22,223 nt of DNA from Clostridiaceae bacterium (GTDB lineage Bacteria > Bacillota > Clostridia > Oscillospirales > Acutalibacteraceae): assembly GCA_904501685.1 (NCBI GenBank), contig CAJGBX010000009.1, positions 1-22,223 on the forward strand, in the 5' to 3' direction. The notes under the pieces were generated by a model that worked only from the letters and a program-made list of their open reading frames with translations, was not told the origin of the DNA and ran no database searches. The position numbers and the translations under genes are program-made. Position 1 is the first letter of the stretch, and each line of letters starts with the position of its first letter. Shown here piece by piece: positions 6,016 through 15,080 of this stretch.

Positions 6016-8469
6016 GTGGATAGACCGATTATTGTCAGCGTTGCTGTCGACCAGACGGTTTATTTAATCGACAAGCCATATGATTATTTTGTGCCCGAAA
6101 TCTTGGGTGATAAGGCTCAAATCGGTTGCCGTGTTATGGTACCATTCGGTAATGGAAATATAAGAAAAACCGGTGTGATTTTAGGCTTTTCTGAGTTTGA
6201 TGATACAAAAAAGCTGAAATCGGTTATAAGTGTTTTGGACGATGAACCGATTATATCAAAAGAAATGCTTGAATTGGCGGAATACATCCGAACCGAAACT
6301 TTTTGTACCTGGTATAATGCTGTTCGTGCTTTGTTGCCGCCGGGCATTAATTATAAGGTCCGTCAAGAATATGAGCTTAGTGAAAGTGCAAGTGAAATTT
6401 ATTCAGATTTAAGCGCTGAATTAAAGCCGCTTGCCGATATTTTGCTTAAATCAAAAGCAGTCACAAAAGAGGCGGCATATAAAGCTTTAAAGTTTCAGGA
6501 AAGCTGCGGATTTATGGAAAAGCTTGTCAGTAAGGGCTTTGCGGTCAGAAGCGGAACCGCTGTAAGAACAGTTGGTGACGCATCCTTGAAAATGGTTCGT
6601 TTGACCGAGGCGGCTGAGGATTTGTCGTGTATCAAGCTTACACCAAAACAAAAGCAGTTAATGGCGGTGTTAAATGATGTCGGCTGTTGCTCGGTTAAAG
6701 AGCTGTGTTATTTTACGGGTCTTACCGTTGCAGTCGTTAACGGACTTCAAAAAAAGGGTATAATTGAGGTTTTTGAACAGGAATATTACCGTAATCCGTA
6801 TAATGATGCGGTATTTAAACCCGAAAAGACAACGGTTTTGACTGAAGGACAACAGGCGGCATTCGATGGCTTAATGGCTGATTATTCTGAGCCTAAGGGA
6901 GTAACCTCATTGCTTTACGGTGTTACCGGTTCAGGTAAAACTCAGGTTTTTCTTAAAATGTGTGAAGAGGTGGCTTCAGCCGGACGAGGAGTTATTGTTA
7001 TGGTGCCGGAAATTGCCTTAACTCCTCAAACCTTGGGCATTTTTCACCGACGTTTCGGTAAAAATGTGGCAGTATTCCACAGTGCAATGTCGCAGGGACA
7101 ACGGCTTGATGAATGGAAACGTGTAAAACGTGGTGAGGCTATGATTGCTGTTGGTACACGTTCGGCAGTTTTTGCACCTTTTTCTGATGTCGGTCTTATC
7201 ATTATGGATGAGGAACAGGAGCATACTTATAAGTCCGAAATGAGTCCGTATTTTCATGCGCGTGATATTGCAAGGTGGCGGATTGCCAGGTCTAAGGGTT
7301 TGTTGATTTTATCTTCTGCAACGCCGTCGGTCGAGTCGTTTAGTATGGCAATGGCAGGAAAATACCGCTTGTATAGGCTGGAAAACAGATTTGGTAATGC
7401 AGTATTGCCGTCGGTCGAAACAGTTGATATGCGAGAGGAAGTTGCTCAAGGAAATGTCGGAATTATCAGCAATTTGCTATATGATAGGATTTCTAAAGCC
7501 TTAGAAAACGGTAAGCAGGCAATTCTTTTGTTAAACCGCAGAGGCTTTAATACCTATGTTTCGTGTACACAGTGCGGTACTGTAATGAATTGTGATAATT
7601 GCAGTATTTCATTAACCTACCATAATGCCAATAATCGGTTGATGTGTCATTATTGCGGAAAATCACTGCCGTATACTAATAAATGTCCCAATTGCGGAAG
7701 TGAGCATATGAAGTATTCCGGACTCGGCACTCAAAAGGCTGAATCTGAATTGCAGGCACTTTTTCCGTCGGCTCGGATTCTTCGTATGGATGCCGATAGT
7801 ACTTCTACGAGAAGTGATTACGAAAAAAATTTAAAGTCATTTGCCGATTTTCAATATGATATTATGCTTGGCACTCAAATGGTGGCTAAAGGACTTGATT
7901 TTCCAAAGGTTACCGTTGTCGGTGTTTTAAATGCCGATGTAGCGTTACATTCAAATGATTTCAGAAGCTATGAGCGTACCTTTTCTTTGCTTACGCAGGT
8001 CGTTGGACGTTCTGGACGGGGTGAGGATAAGGGCACTGCCGTTATTCAGACAAACGAGCCGGACAGTGTGGTTCTGTCACTTGCCGCAAGGCAGGATTAT
8101 GAAAGCTTTTATAATTCTGAAATATTAACCCGTCGCCTTATGATTTATCCTCCTTACTGTGATATTGCAACCGTGACCTTCAGCGGTCAAGAGCGTAAAT
8201 ATACCGAGGATGCGGCAATAAGCTATTTTGAAATACTAAAATCTAAAGTTTCGGGTGAATATAAGGATGTAAAGCTTATAACCTTGGGACCTACTGCTGC
8301 TGCTGTACCTAAGATGAACAATAATTACAGATTTAAGCTTATAATTAAATATAAAAATTCAAAACGCTTTAAGGAAATGATGTCGGCTGTTATTACCGAA
8401 TATGGCAAAGGTGCCTTCAAGAAAAAGGTTACGGCTTCGGTCAATGTCAATCCCGACAGTATAATATAG
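6016..8469 (+). CDS. priA: Primosomal protein N' (PriA replication restart helicase)
   Basis: PriA binds stalled forks and reloads DnaB-type helicase. Numbered from the GTG at 6016 (817 residues), it has an N-terminal DNA-binding domain (VDQTVYLIDKPYDYFVP and later LPPGINY), a winged-helix region, the Walker A loop GVTGSGKT at about 302-309, the DEEQ box at 398-401, a cysteine-rich zinc insert (CTQC, CDNC, CHYC, CPNC; about 517-560), then GTQMVAKGLDFP and QVVGRSGRG in the second helicase lobe. All eight zinc-binding Cys are visible. Start choice: the ATG at 6004 directly follows AAAAAAGG with no spacing, whereas the GTG at 6016 lies 11 bases after AAGGA and gives an N-terminus closer to homologs, so I prefer GTG. 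It starts 38 bases after rpoZ. Confidence 0.94.
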   Translation: MDRPIIVSVAVDQTVYLIDKPYDYFVPEILGDKAQIGCRVMVPFGNGNIRKTGVILGFSEFDDTKKLKSVISVLDDEPIISKEMLELAEYIRTETFCTWYNAVRALLPPGINYKVRQEYELSESASEIYSDLSAELKPLADILLKSKAVTKEAAYKALKFQESCGFMEKLVSKGFAVRSGTAVRTVGDASLKMVRLTEAAEDLSCIKLTPKQKQLMAVLNDVGCCSVKELCYFTGLTVAVVNGLQKKGIIEVFEQEYYRNPYNDAVFKPEKTTVLTEGQQAAFDGLMADYSEPKGVTSLLYGVTGSGKTQVFLKMCEEVASAGRGVIVMVPEIALTPQTLGIFHRRFGKNVAVFHSAMSQGQRLDEWKRVKRGEAMIAVGTRSAVFAPFSDVGLIIMDEEQEHTYKSEMSPYFHARDIARWRIARSKGLLILSSATPSVESFSMAMAGKYRLYRLENRFGNAVLPSVETVDMREEVAQGNVGIISNLLYDRISKALENGKQAILLLNRRGFNTYVSCTQCGTVMNCDNCSISLTYHNANNRLMCHYCGKSLPYTNKCPNCGSEHMKYSGLGTQKAESELQALFPSARILRMDADSTSTRSDYEKNLKSFADFQYDIMLGTQMVAKGLDFPKVTVVGVLNADVALHSNDFRSYERTFSLLTQVVGRSGRGEDKGTAVIQTNEPDSVVLSLAARQDYESFYNSEILTRRLMIYPPYCDIATVTFSGQERKYTEDAAISYFEILKSKVSGEYKDVKLITLGPTAAAVPKMNNNYRFKLIIKYKNSKRFKEMMSAVITEYGKGAFKKKVTASVNVNPDSII

Positions 8470-8480
8470 GAGAAATTAAA

Positions 8481-8930
8481 ATGGCAATCAGAAACATAGT
8501 TAAAGAAGGCGACCCGGTATTGCGCAAGGTCTGTCGCAGTGTATTACAGTTTGATGAAAAACTCGCAACCTTACTTGACGATATGAAGGAAACAATGTAT
8601 AGAGCAGAGGGTGTCGGTCTTGCCGCACCTCAGGTCGGTATTTTACGCAGGGTATGTGTTGTCGATGTAGGTGACGGACTTATTGAACTGATAAACCCCG
8701 TTATTGAAGCAATGGAGGGTGAACAGGAGGGTGCTGAAGGGTGCCTTTCCTGCCCCGGTGAAAGCGGAATTGTAAAAAGAGCTAACAAGGTTACAGTTCG
8801 TGCTCAGGATAGATTCGGTAATACTTTTACAGTTGTCGGTGAAGGTCTTAAGGCTCGAGCTTTTCAGCACGAAATTGACCACCTGGACGGTATTATCTAT
8901 AAAGACCGCGTGATTAAAATGGTGAGATAG
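8481..8930 (+). CDS. def: Peptide deformylase
   Basis: This metalloenzyme removes the formyl group from the N-terminal methionine of new proteins at the ribosome exit. The 149-residue protein shows all three motifs: GVGLAAPQVG (about 44-53), EGCLSCPG with metal-binding Cys88, and QHEIDHLDG with His130, Glu131 (catalytic) and His134. The compact length and the EGCLS form fit the short type of deformylase. AGGAGA precedes the ATG at 8481 and overlaps the region just after the priA stop (TAG, 8467-8469). The def stop TAG (8928-8930) directly abuts the fmt ATG (8931), so the enzymes that add and remove formyl groups are made from one transcript. Confidence 0.97.
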   Translation: MAIRNIVKEGDPVLRKVCRSVLQFDEKLATLLDDMKETMYRAEGVGLAAPQVGILRRVCVVDVGDGLIELINPVIEAMEGEQEGAEGCLSCPGESGIVKRANKVTVRAQDRFGNTFTVVGEGLKARAFQHEIDHLDGIIYKDRVIKMVR

Positions 8931-9854
8931 ATGAAAATTGTTTTTATGGGAACGCCCGATTTTGCCGTAAGCTCGCTTGATGCCTTACGAAATACAGGAC
9001 ACGAAATAGTTGGTGTGTTTACACAGCCAGATAAGCCTCAGGGCAGAAAAATGATTATGACACCGCCTCCGGTCAAGGTTTATGCCGAGGAGCACGGCTT
9101 GACTGTATATCAACCGACCTCGGTTAAGACGGATGAGGCTTATGAATTATTACAAAGCCTTGAAGCCGATTTAATTGCCGTTGTGGCATACGGTAAAATT
9201 TTACCGGAGCGGATTTTGAATTTACCTAAATTCGGCTGTGTTAACGGTCACGCATCACTTTTGCCGAGACACAGAGGTGCCTCGCCTATACAGTGGTCGA
9301 TTTACTGCGGGGACCAAAAAACCGGTGTGACAACTATGCTGATGGATGTAGGTATGGATACCGGAGATATGTTGTTGACTGCCGAAACTGAAATAACTAA
9401 TACAGATACCTTTGAAACTTTGCACGACCGCTTGGCCTTGATAGGCGCAAAGCTTTTGGTTGAAACGATTGACGGTTTGGAAAAAGGCACAATTACACCG
9501 ACCAAACAACCCGAAGAAGGTGTTTGCTATGCACCGATTATCAAAAAGGAAATGGGTGTGGTTGATTTTTCAAAAACCGCTAAAGAAACCGATTGCTTAA
9601 TTCGTGCATTTACACCTTGGCCGTCTGCACATTTCATTTTTAACGGTAAAAGGGTTAAGATTTTAAAGGCTACGGTCGGTAACGGTGCTAAATCGGAAAT
9701 AGGCACGGTCGTTGATATTAAAAACGGTATTGAGGTTGCGTGCAAGGAAAATACTTCACTTATTTTAGAGGAGCTACAGCCCGAGGGTAAGGGAAAAATG
9801 ACAGCGAAAGACTTTGTAAACGGATATCAGATTAAGGTCGGTATGAAGCTATGA
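8931..9854 (+). CDS. fmt: Methionyl-tRNA formyltransferase
   Basis: Fmt transfers formyl from 10-formyl-tetrahydrofolate to Met-tRNA(fMet), making the initiator. The 307-residue length is standard. It starts MKIVFMGTPDFAV, with catalytic-site residues in CVNGHASLLPRHRGASP (Asn105, His107) and DVGMDTGD (Asp143), equal to N106/H108/D144 of the E. coli enzyme. The C-terminal OB-like domain (about 205-307) binds the tRNA acceptor. The start codon follows the def stop with no gap, and only a weak GGTGAG lies upstream, so reinitiation after def is likely. It overlaps rsmB by four bases (ATGA, 9851-9854). Confidence 0.97.
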   Translation: MKIVFMGTPDFAVSSLDALRNTGHEIVGVFTQPDKPQGRKMIMTPPPVKVYAEEHGLTVYQPTSVKTDEAYELLQSLEADLIAVVAYGKILPERILNLPKFGCVNGHASLLPRHRGASPIQWSIYCGDQKTGVTTMLMDVGMDTGDMLLTAETEITNTDTFETLHDRLALIGAKLLVETIDGLEKGTITPTKQPEEGVCYAPIIKKEMGVVDFSKTAKETDCLIRAFTPWPSAHFIFNGKRVKILKATVGNGAKSEIGTVVDIKNGIEVACKENTSLILEELQPEGKGKMTAKDFVNGYQIKVGMKL

Positions 9855-11131
9855 GCAGTGCCCGAAAGGTCGCAGTTAAGGTTTTGTCGGAGATTGAGCG
9901 AGATGGCAGCTATTCAAATATTGCTGCAGATGTCGCTTTGAATGAGGCAGGCTTAAACTCTGCCGATTCCAGGCTAGCCAGTATGCTGATTTACGGCTGC
10001 TTGCAGCGTAAAATTACGCTTAATAAGGTATTAAGGGATATGGCAGGGGACAGCTTTCGTAAAACACATCCTTTTGTTGTATCGGTATGCTTGGTCGGTG
10101 CGTATCAGCTGCTTTTTATGGATAAAATTCCTGAATCTGCCGCAGTAAATGAGTCTGTAAAAATAGTCAAAGCCTCGAAGCAAAGGTTTGCCGCAGGTTT
10201 TACAAACGCAGTTCTTCATAAAATCGCAAGGTCGAAGCCGGAAATACTTAAAACCATTGCCGACAGTGATGATTTAAGTTTTAAATATTCATGCTCAAAA
10301 GAGCTTATAGAAAGTCTGATTAAGGACTACGGCTTCGAATTGGCCGAAGGCTTTTTAAAAGCATCTTTAGAATCGCCTAAGCTAATATGTCGGTTAAATA
10401 ATTTTGCCGATACAAATGGATTGTTGGAGTCTTTGTCTGAAAAAGGTATAGAGTGTAATAATTGTGACCTGGACAGTGCCTTCACCTTAAAAGGCGCAGG
10501 CAATGTTGAACGCTTACCTGAATTTAGGGACGGTAAATTTTTCGTTCAGGATTTAGCATCTCAAATTGCAATTTCTGACCTTAATATAAAGGAAGGCATG
10601 AACGTTTTAGATGTTTGTGCCGCACCTGGCGGCAAAAGCTTTACTGCCGCACAGTATGCCGGTAAAAGCGGCAAAATTGTAGCTTGTGACCTTTATGAAA
10701 AAAGGGTTGGATTGATTTTAAACGGTGCAAAACGCCTTAATATCAATAATTTGACTGCTATTCAAAATGATGCAACAATTTATAATCAAAGCTTAGGTCA
10801 GTTTGACCGAGTTCTGTGTGATGTACCGTGTTCAGGATTTGGGGTTATTCGCCGTAAGCCGGAAATTAAGTATAAAAACCTTTCGGAGTTTGATGAGTTG
10901 CCTGAAATTCAGCTTAATATTTTAAAAACCTCGGTTAAGTACTTAAAGGTCAACGGTGAGATTATGTATTCAACCTGTACTCTGCGAAACGCCGAAAATA
11001 AAGAGGTAGTTGATAAATTTTTAAGTGAAAACAAGGATTTTGAAGTAGTCTTGGAAAAAACATTATTTCCGCAAACAAGTTCTTCAGATGGCTTTTATTT
11101 TTGTGTATTAAAGAGGAAAAATTTTGAATAA
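9851..11131 (+). CDS. rsmB: 16S rRNA (cytosine(967)-C(5))-methyltransferase
   Basis: This 426-residue AdoMet-dependent enzyme methylates C967 (E. coli numbering) of 16S rRNA. An N-terminal NusB-like RNA-binding domain (about 1-135, starting ARKVAVKVLSEIERDGSYSN) is joined to a Rossmann methyltransferase domain. AdoMet binding is marked by VLDVCAAPGGKSF (about 252-264). The two expected cysteines are present: Cys327 in DVPCSGFG (releases the product) and Cys376 in YSTCTLRNAEN (nucleophile in the usual assignment is the motif VI/IV pair of this family). The ATG overlaps the fmt stop by four bases. Its last eight bases overlap the TTG start of rlmN. Confidence 0.95.
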   Translation: MSSARKVAVKVLSEIERDGSYSNIAADVALNEAGLNSADSRLASMLIYGCLQRKITLNKVLRDMAGDSFRKTHPFVVSVCLVGAYQLLFMDKIPESAAVNESVKIVKASKQRFAAGFTNAVLHKIARSKPEILKTIADSDDLSFKYSCSKELIESLIKDYGFELAEGFLKASLESPKLICRLNNFADTNGLLESLSEKGIECNNCDLDSAFTLKGAGNVERLPEFRDGKFFVQDLASQIAISDLNIKEGMNVLDVCAAPGGKSFTAAQYAGKSGKIVACDLYEKRVGLILNGAKRLNINNLTAIQNDATIYNQSLGQFDRVLCDVPCSGFGVIRRKPEIKYKNLSEFDELPEIQLNILKTSVKYLKVNGEIMYSTCTLRNAENKEVVDKFLSENKDFEVVLEKTLFPQTSSSDGFYFCVLKRKNFE

Positions 11132-12155
11132 AATAGATATAAAATCAATGTATTTGGACGAGCTTCAAGAACTTATGGTTTCTTTAAAAGAGCCAAAATT
11201 CAGGGCCGGTCAAATTTTCAAGTGGCTGCAGTCAGGTGTGTCTGATTTTGATGAAATGACCGATATTCCGTCTAAATTACGTGTTACGTTACAAGAAGGT
11301 TACTATATTGTAACCGCAAAAGTGAAAAAAAGACTTGAATCTTCTATAGATGATACTGTAAAATACTTATATGAGATGTATGATGGAGAATTAGTAGAAT
11401 CGGTGGTTATGAAATATAACCACGGATATTCCATTTGCATTTCAACTCAGGTTGGTTGCCGTATGGGGTGTAGCTTTTGTGCTTCGGGTTTGCAGGGGTT
11501 GAAAAGAAGCCTATCTGCTTCCGAAATGCTTGCTCAAATCACAACCGCTGAGCGTGACCTTAATATAAGGATATCCAACGTCGTCTTAATGGGTATGGGC
11601 GAGCCGATGGATAATCTTCAAAATGTAATTAGGTTTTTAAGGCTGGTTTCACACGAAAAGGGACTTAATATCGGCCTTCGGCATATTTCGGTTTCGACTT
11701 CGGGCGTTGTTACAGGTATTTACCGTTTGGCTGAAGAGAATTTTCCTATTACGCTTTCAGTTTCACTTCATGCACCGAACGATAAAATTCGTGACAGTAT
11801 GATGCCGGTGAATAAAAAATGGAATGTTGCTACACTTATAAAAGCGTGTAAGGATTACGTTAAGGTTACCGGACGTCGCATATCTTTTGAGTATGCGGTG
11901 GTAAGCGGTGTGAATGACAGTGATGAAAATGCTAAGGAGTTGGCAAAGCTTTTAAAGGGGATGCTTTGCCATGTTAATATTATTCCTGTAAATCCGGTAA
12001 AGGAAAACTCCTACATAAAGCCGGACCGACGGAAAATTGAGCATTTTTGTAAATTATTAAATGACCTCGGCATAAATACTACTATAAGAAGGACCTTGGG
12101 ACAGGATATTGCTGCATCCTGCGGTCAGCTTAGGGGTAAAGCTTTAGAGGAATAG
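11124..12155 (+). CDS. rlmN: 23S rRNA (adenine(2503)-C(2))-methyltransferase, radical SAM
   Basis: RlmN uses a 4Fe-4S cluster and AdoMet to methylate C2 of A2503 in 23S rRNA (and A37 in some tRNAs). The 343-residue protein begins with the family sequence DIKSMYLDELQELM. It carries the cluster motif CRMGCSFC (Cys112, 116, 119), plus Cys105 and Cys333 (in ASCGQL) that match the two mechanistic cysteines C118 and C355 of E. coli. MGMGEPMDN and SLHAPND are also typical. The start is a TTG at 11124, eight bases after AGAGGA; the first ATG (11148) would remove conserved N-terminal residues. Cfr-type resistance enzymes are related, but the C-terminus and context indicate housekeeping RlmN. Confidence 0.95.
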   Translation: MNKIDIKSMYLDELQELMVSLKEPKFRAGQIFKWLQSGVSDFDEMTDIPSKLRVTLQEGYYIVTAKVKKRLESSIDDTVKYLYEMYDGELVESVVMKYNHGYSICISTQVGCRMGCSFCASGLQGLKRSLSASEMLAQITTAERDLNIRISNVVLMGMGEPMDNLQNVIRFLRLVSHEKGLNIGLRHISVSTSGVVTGIYRLAEENFPITLSVSLHAPNDKIRDSMMPVNKKWNVATLIKACKDYVKVTGRRISFEYAVVSGVNDSDENAKELAKLLKGMLCHVNIIPVNPVKENSYIKPDRRKIEHFCKLLNDLGINTTIRRTLGQDIAASCGQLRGKALEE

Positions 12156-12184
12156 TAATAATAAATGAATGGGGGTGCGGAAAA

Positions 12185-12910
12185 ATGAATATCAATGGCT
12201 TTTCAGATAAAGGACTAGTCCGGAATAGTAATCAGGACGCCTTTTTACTTTGTGTTGAAGATAATTACTCATGGGCCGTCGTGTGTGACGGTATGGGCGG
12301 TGCAAATAGCGGTGATGTCGCAAGCCGTCTTGCAGTTGACCATTTTTCCGCCGCCTTAAAGGCAGGACTTCGTCCCAATATGTCGGAGCATTCTATTAAA
12401 AATCTGCTCACTTCGGCGGTTGCGTCTGCAAATATACGTGTTTTTGATAAATCTAAGGAAAGTTCTGAGTTTCAGGGTATGGGCACAACGATAGTTGCCA
12501 TCCTCGTTATTGGAAGTACTGCATATTTTATCCATGCCGGTGACAGCCGTGCTTACGTATTGTCGAACGGTAATTTTGAGCAGATTACACGTGATCATTC
12601 GATTGTTCAGTCTATGATAGAAAACGGCAAGCTCACTGTTGAGGAGGCTCGTTTTCATCCTCGAAAGAACGTAATTACACGTGCACTTGGTGTGGACGAG
12701 GTTATTGAGCCTGAATTTAATGTGTATGATTTAAACGATGGTGATACAGTTCTGCTTTGCACCGACGGATTGACTAATTTTGTTGATTCTGAGGCTATTG
12801 TGAAGATTTTAAAATCATCTGAGGTAAACAAGGCAGAAGCTCTTGTGAATGAGGCTAACAAAAATGGCGGCGGTGATAATATTACTGCAGTTGTTTTGGA
12901 AAATAAATAA
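12185..12910 (+). CDS. prpC: Stp1/PrpC-type PP2C serine/threonine phosphatase
   Basis: This 241-residue soluble metal-dependent phosphatase is the partner of the kinase encoded 25 bases downstream. All PP2C motifs are visible: DKGLVRNSNQDAF near the N-terminus, CDGMGGANSGDVAS (metal Asp in DGMGG, about 36-40), GTTIVAILV, HAGDSRAYV, ITRDHSIV, ITRALGV, LLCTDGLTNFV (second metal Asp) and the C-terminal GGGDNITAVVLE. In B. subtilis PrpC reverses PrkC phosphorylation of EF-Tu, EF-G, RsgA and others. The ribosome site is GGGGGTG seven bases before the ATG, and 29 bases separate it from rlmN, one of the few gaps in the operon. I saw no separate promoter in that gap. Confidence 0.95.
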   Translation: MNINGFSDKGLVRNSNQDAFLLCVEDNYSWAVVCDGMGGANSGDVASRLAVDHFSAALKAGLRPNMSEHSIKNLLTSAVASANIRVFDKSKESSEFQGMGTTIVAILVIGSTAYFIHAGDSRAYVLSNGNFEQITRDHSIVQSMIENGKLTVEEARFHPRKNVITRALGVDEVIEPEFNVYDLNDGDTVLLCTDGLTNFVDSEAIVKILKSSEVNKAEALVNEANKNGGGDNITAVVLENK

Positions 12911-12935
12911 TTTTAACTTCAAATTTTAGGATTGG

Positions 12936-15080
12936 ATGTTGGTTATGGACAAATTTGTCGGAAAAAGACTTGACGGAAGATATGAGATTCGGGAGATAAT
13001 CGGTGTAGGTGGTATGGCTGTTGTTTACAGGGCCTACGACTGTATTGAGGATAGAATTGTTGCAGTTAAAATTCTTAAAGAGGAATTTATCTCTAATGAG
13101 GAGTTTATTACCCGATTTAAGAATGAGTCTAAGGCTATTGCGGTTTTAAATCACCCTAATATTGTTAAGGTTTATGACGTCAGCTTTGGCGACCTTATTC
13201 AGTATATTGTTATGGAATATGTTGACGGAATTACCTTAAAGCAGTATATTGAGCGTCAGCAGAGTCTTCGTTGGAAGGATGCAGTTTATCTTACAATTCA
13301 GGTGCTGCGTGCATTGCAGCATGCTCACGATAAGGGTATTGTTCACCGCGATGTCAAGCCCCAGAATATTATGCTTTTATCTGACGGTACTATTAAGGTT
13401 ACCGACTTTGGTATTGCCCGTTTTGCACGCAGTGAGCATAAAACAATGACTGATAAAGCTATTGGCTCTGTGCATTACATTAGTCCCGAACAGGCAAGAG
13501 GTGAATTAACCGACGAAAAGGCTGATATTTATTCTGTCGGTGTTATGCTTTATGAAATGCTTACCGGTCAGCTTCCGTTTGAGGCTGACAGTGCAGTTTC
13601 GGTTGCTATTATGCAGCTTCAGCAAAACCCCGTTTTGCCGCGTGATATTAACGAGAATATACCGTTGGGCCTTGAGCAAATAACTATGCATGCTATGCAA
13701 AAGGATGTTGCCAAACGTTACCGTTCGGCTGCTGAAATGCTTCGTGATTTAGAAGAGTTCCGCAGAAGTCCCGATATGGTATTCGAGTATACTTATTTTG
13801 TAGATAATGAGCCTACACGTTTTGTCGATGCCGTTAATGATAACGATTTATTGGGCACAGCGTTGACTGAATCGTCACGTACCTTGGATGAAGATGATTA
13901 TGACGACTATGATGATGAGGAAAAGTCACCCGTTATTCCGATTTTAGCAGGTGTTGCTATTGCGTTTATCATTGCCGCAGTTGTTGTCGGTGTAATTATC
14001 TTTAAGTCTTGGGGTAAGGATACAACTGAAAGTGTTGTTGTTCCCAATTTCATTGGTATGACGGTTGAGGACCTTCAGTTTGAGTACGGTAATGATTTCA
14101 TTTTTGATATTGAATATCAGGAAAATGACAAAATTCCCGCAGGTACAGTTATTGACCAAAGCATAAAGGAAAACCGCACAATCAAGAAAACTCAAAAAAT
14201 CAAGATTATAATCAGCCGCGGCACCGAGCTTGTTACAATTCCCCGTCTTTTTGGCTTAAGTGAGAACGAGGCTAAAATTCAGCTTAAAAAGCTTGGTTTT
14301 GGATATACATTTATTAAAAAGCATGACCCGTCGGTAGCTGTTGACCAGGTAATTTCAACCAATCCGGGTGAGGGTGGAAAGGCGTATTACGGCACTGTTA
14401 TTGATGTGTATATCAGTATGGGCCCTGAAATTAAGTATGTAAGTAATATTAATTGCAGTGGATATAGCTTGTCGGATGCTACTCAGAAGCTTGAAGCGGC
14501 CGGTCTTACACTAGGAACGGTTACTTATGAGGATGGCGGAAAGCAGCCGAATATTGTTTTGCGTCAAGATCCTGACCCGAGTGCTAATCCAAATATTCCT
14601 AAGGGAACTGCTGTTAATTTGGTAGTCAGCACCGGTAAAATAAGTTACACACACACATTAAAGGTTGATGATTTACCGAATAATTTCAAGGAAAACGTTA
14701 CGGTAAAGCTTCAGGCTTATAAAGGCGGCCAGGCCTTTGCCTCGCAGGAGGTTCGTTTGCAGGACTATGACGGCAGCTGGACGATCAATGTAACCGGTAT
14801 TGAGTTTGGCAAAAAGGTTGATATTAAAATTTCAATAATTTCGGATAAAATCAATGTTGTAGATGCTATTGTGTATACCATTGATTCTAATAGCAGAACT
14901 GATACTGCTAAGGTTAATGAAAATGCCTTAAAGGAATTTTTAACTGACAATACAACATCTTCGGATACTCAGTCCGGATCTTCGTCTGATACAGGCTCTT
15001 CAGGCACATCATCAAGTAATGGTTCATCGGATACATCATCGGCCTCAGGAGTTACTTCATCTGAAGGAGCTACTGCATGA
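12936..15080 (+). CDS. prkC: PASTA-domain serine/threonine protein kinase (PrkC/Stk1)
   Basis: This membrane kinase senses peptidoglycan fragments or lipid II through PASTA repeats and, in B. subtilis, triggers spore germination. The 714 residues comprise a kinase domain (about 15-275) with GVGGMAVVY (23-31), Lys45, HRDVKPQN with catalytic Asp139, DFG at 157-159 and GSVHYISPEQARG; an acidic juxtamembrane stretch (EDDYDDYDDEE); one membrane span (about 332-356); three PASTA repeats (about 367-432, 433-500, 502-570); then a further beta-type region (about 575-675); and a Ser/Thr/Gly-rich tail. The last two parts are outside the kinase in the envelope. The start may instead be ATG at 12945 (MDKFVGKRLDGRYEI), which fits homologs better. 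It overlaps rsgA by four bases. Confidence 0.95.
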   Translation: MLVMDKFVGKRLDGRYEIREIIGVGGMAVVYRAYDCIEDRIVAVKILKEEFISNEEFITRFKNESKAIAVLNHPNIVKVYDVSFGDLIQYIVMEYVDGITLKQYIERQQSLRWKDAVYLTIQVLRALQHAHDKGIVHRDVKPQNIMLLSDGTIKVTDFGIARFARSEHKTMTDKAIGSVHYISPEQARGELTDEKADIYSVGVMLYEMLTGQLPFEADSAVSVAIMQLQQNPVLPRDINENIPLGLEQITMHAMQKDVAKRYRSAAEMLRDLEEFRRSPDMVFEYTYFVDNEPTRFVDAVNDNDLLGTALTESSRTLDEDDYDDYDDEEKSPVIPILAGVAIAFIIAAVVVGVIIFKSWGKDTTESVVVPNFIGMTVEDLQFEYGNDFIFDIEYQENDKIPAGTVIDQSIKENRTIKKTQKIKIIISRGTELVTIPRLFGLSENEAKIQLKKLGFGYTFIKKHDPSVAVDQVISTNPGEGGKAYYGTVIDVYISMGPEIKYVSNINCSGYSLSDATQKLEAAGLTLGTVTYEDGGKQPNIVLRQDPDPSANPNIPKGTAVNLVVSTGKISYTHTLKVDDLPNNFKENVTVKLQAYKGGQAFASQEVRLQDYDGSWTINVTGIEFGKKVDIKISIISDKINVVDAIVYTIDSNSRTDTAKVNENALKEFLTDNTTSSDTQSGSSSDTGSSGTSSSNGSSDTSSASGVTSSEGATA

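Noticed and set aside
11124..12155. Cfr-type antibiotic resistance methyltransferase
   Set aside because: The sequence and operon position are those of housekeeping RlmN; nothing suggests transfer.
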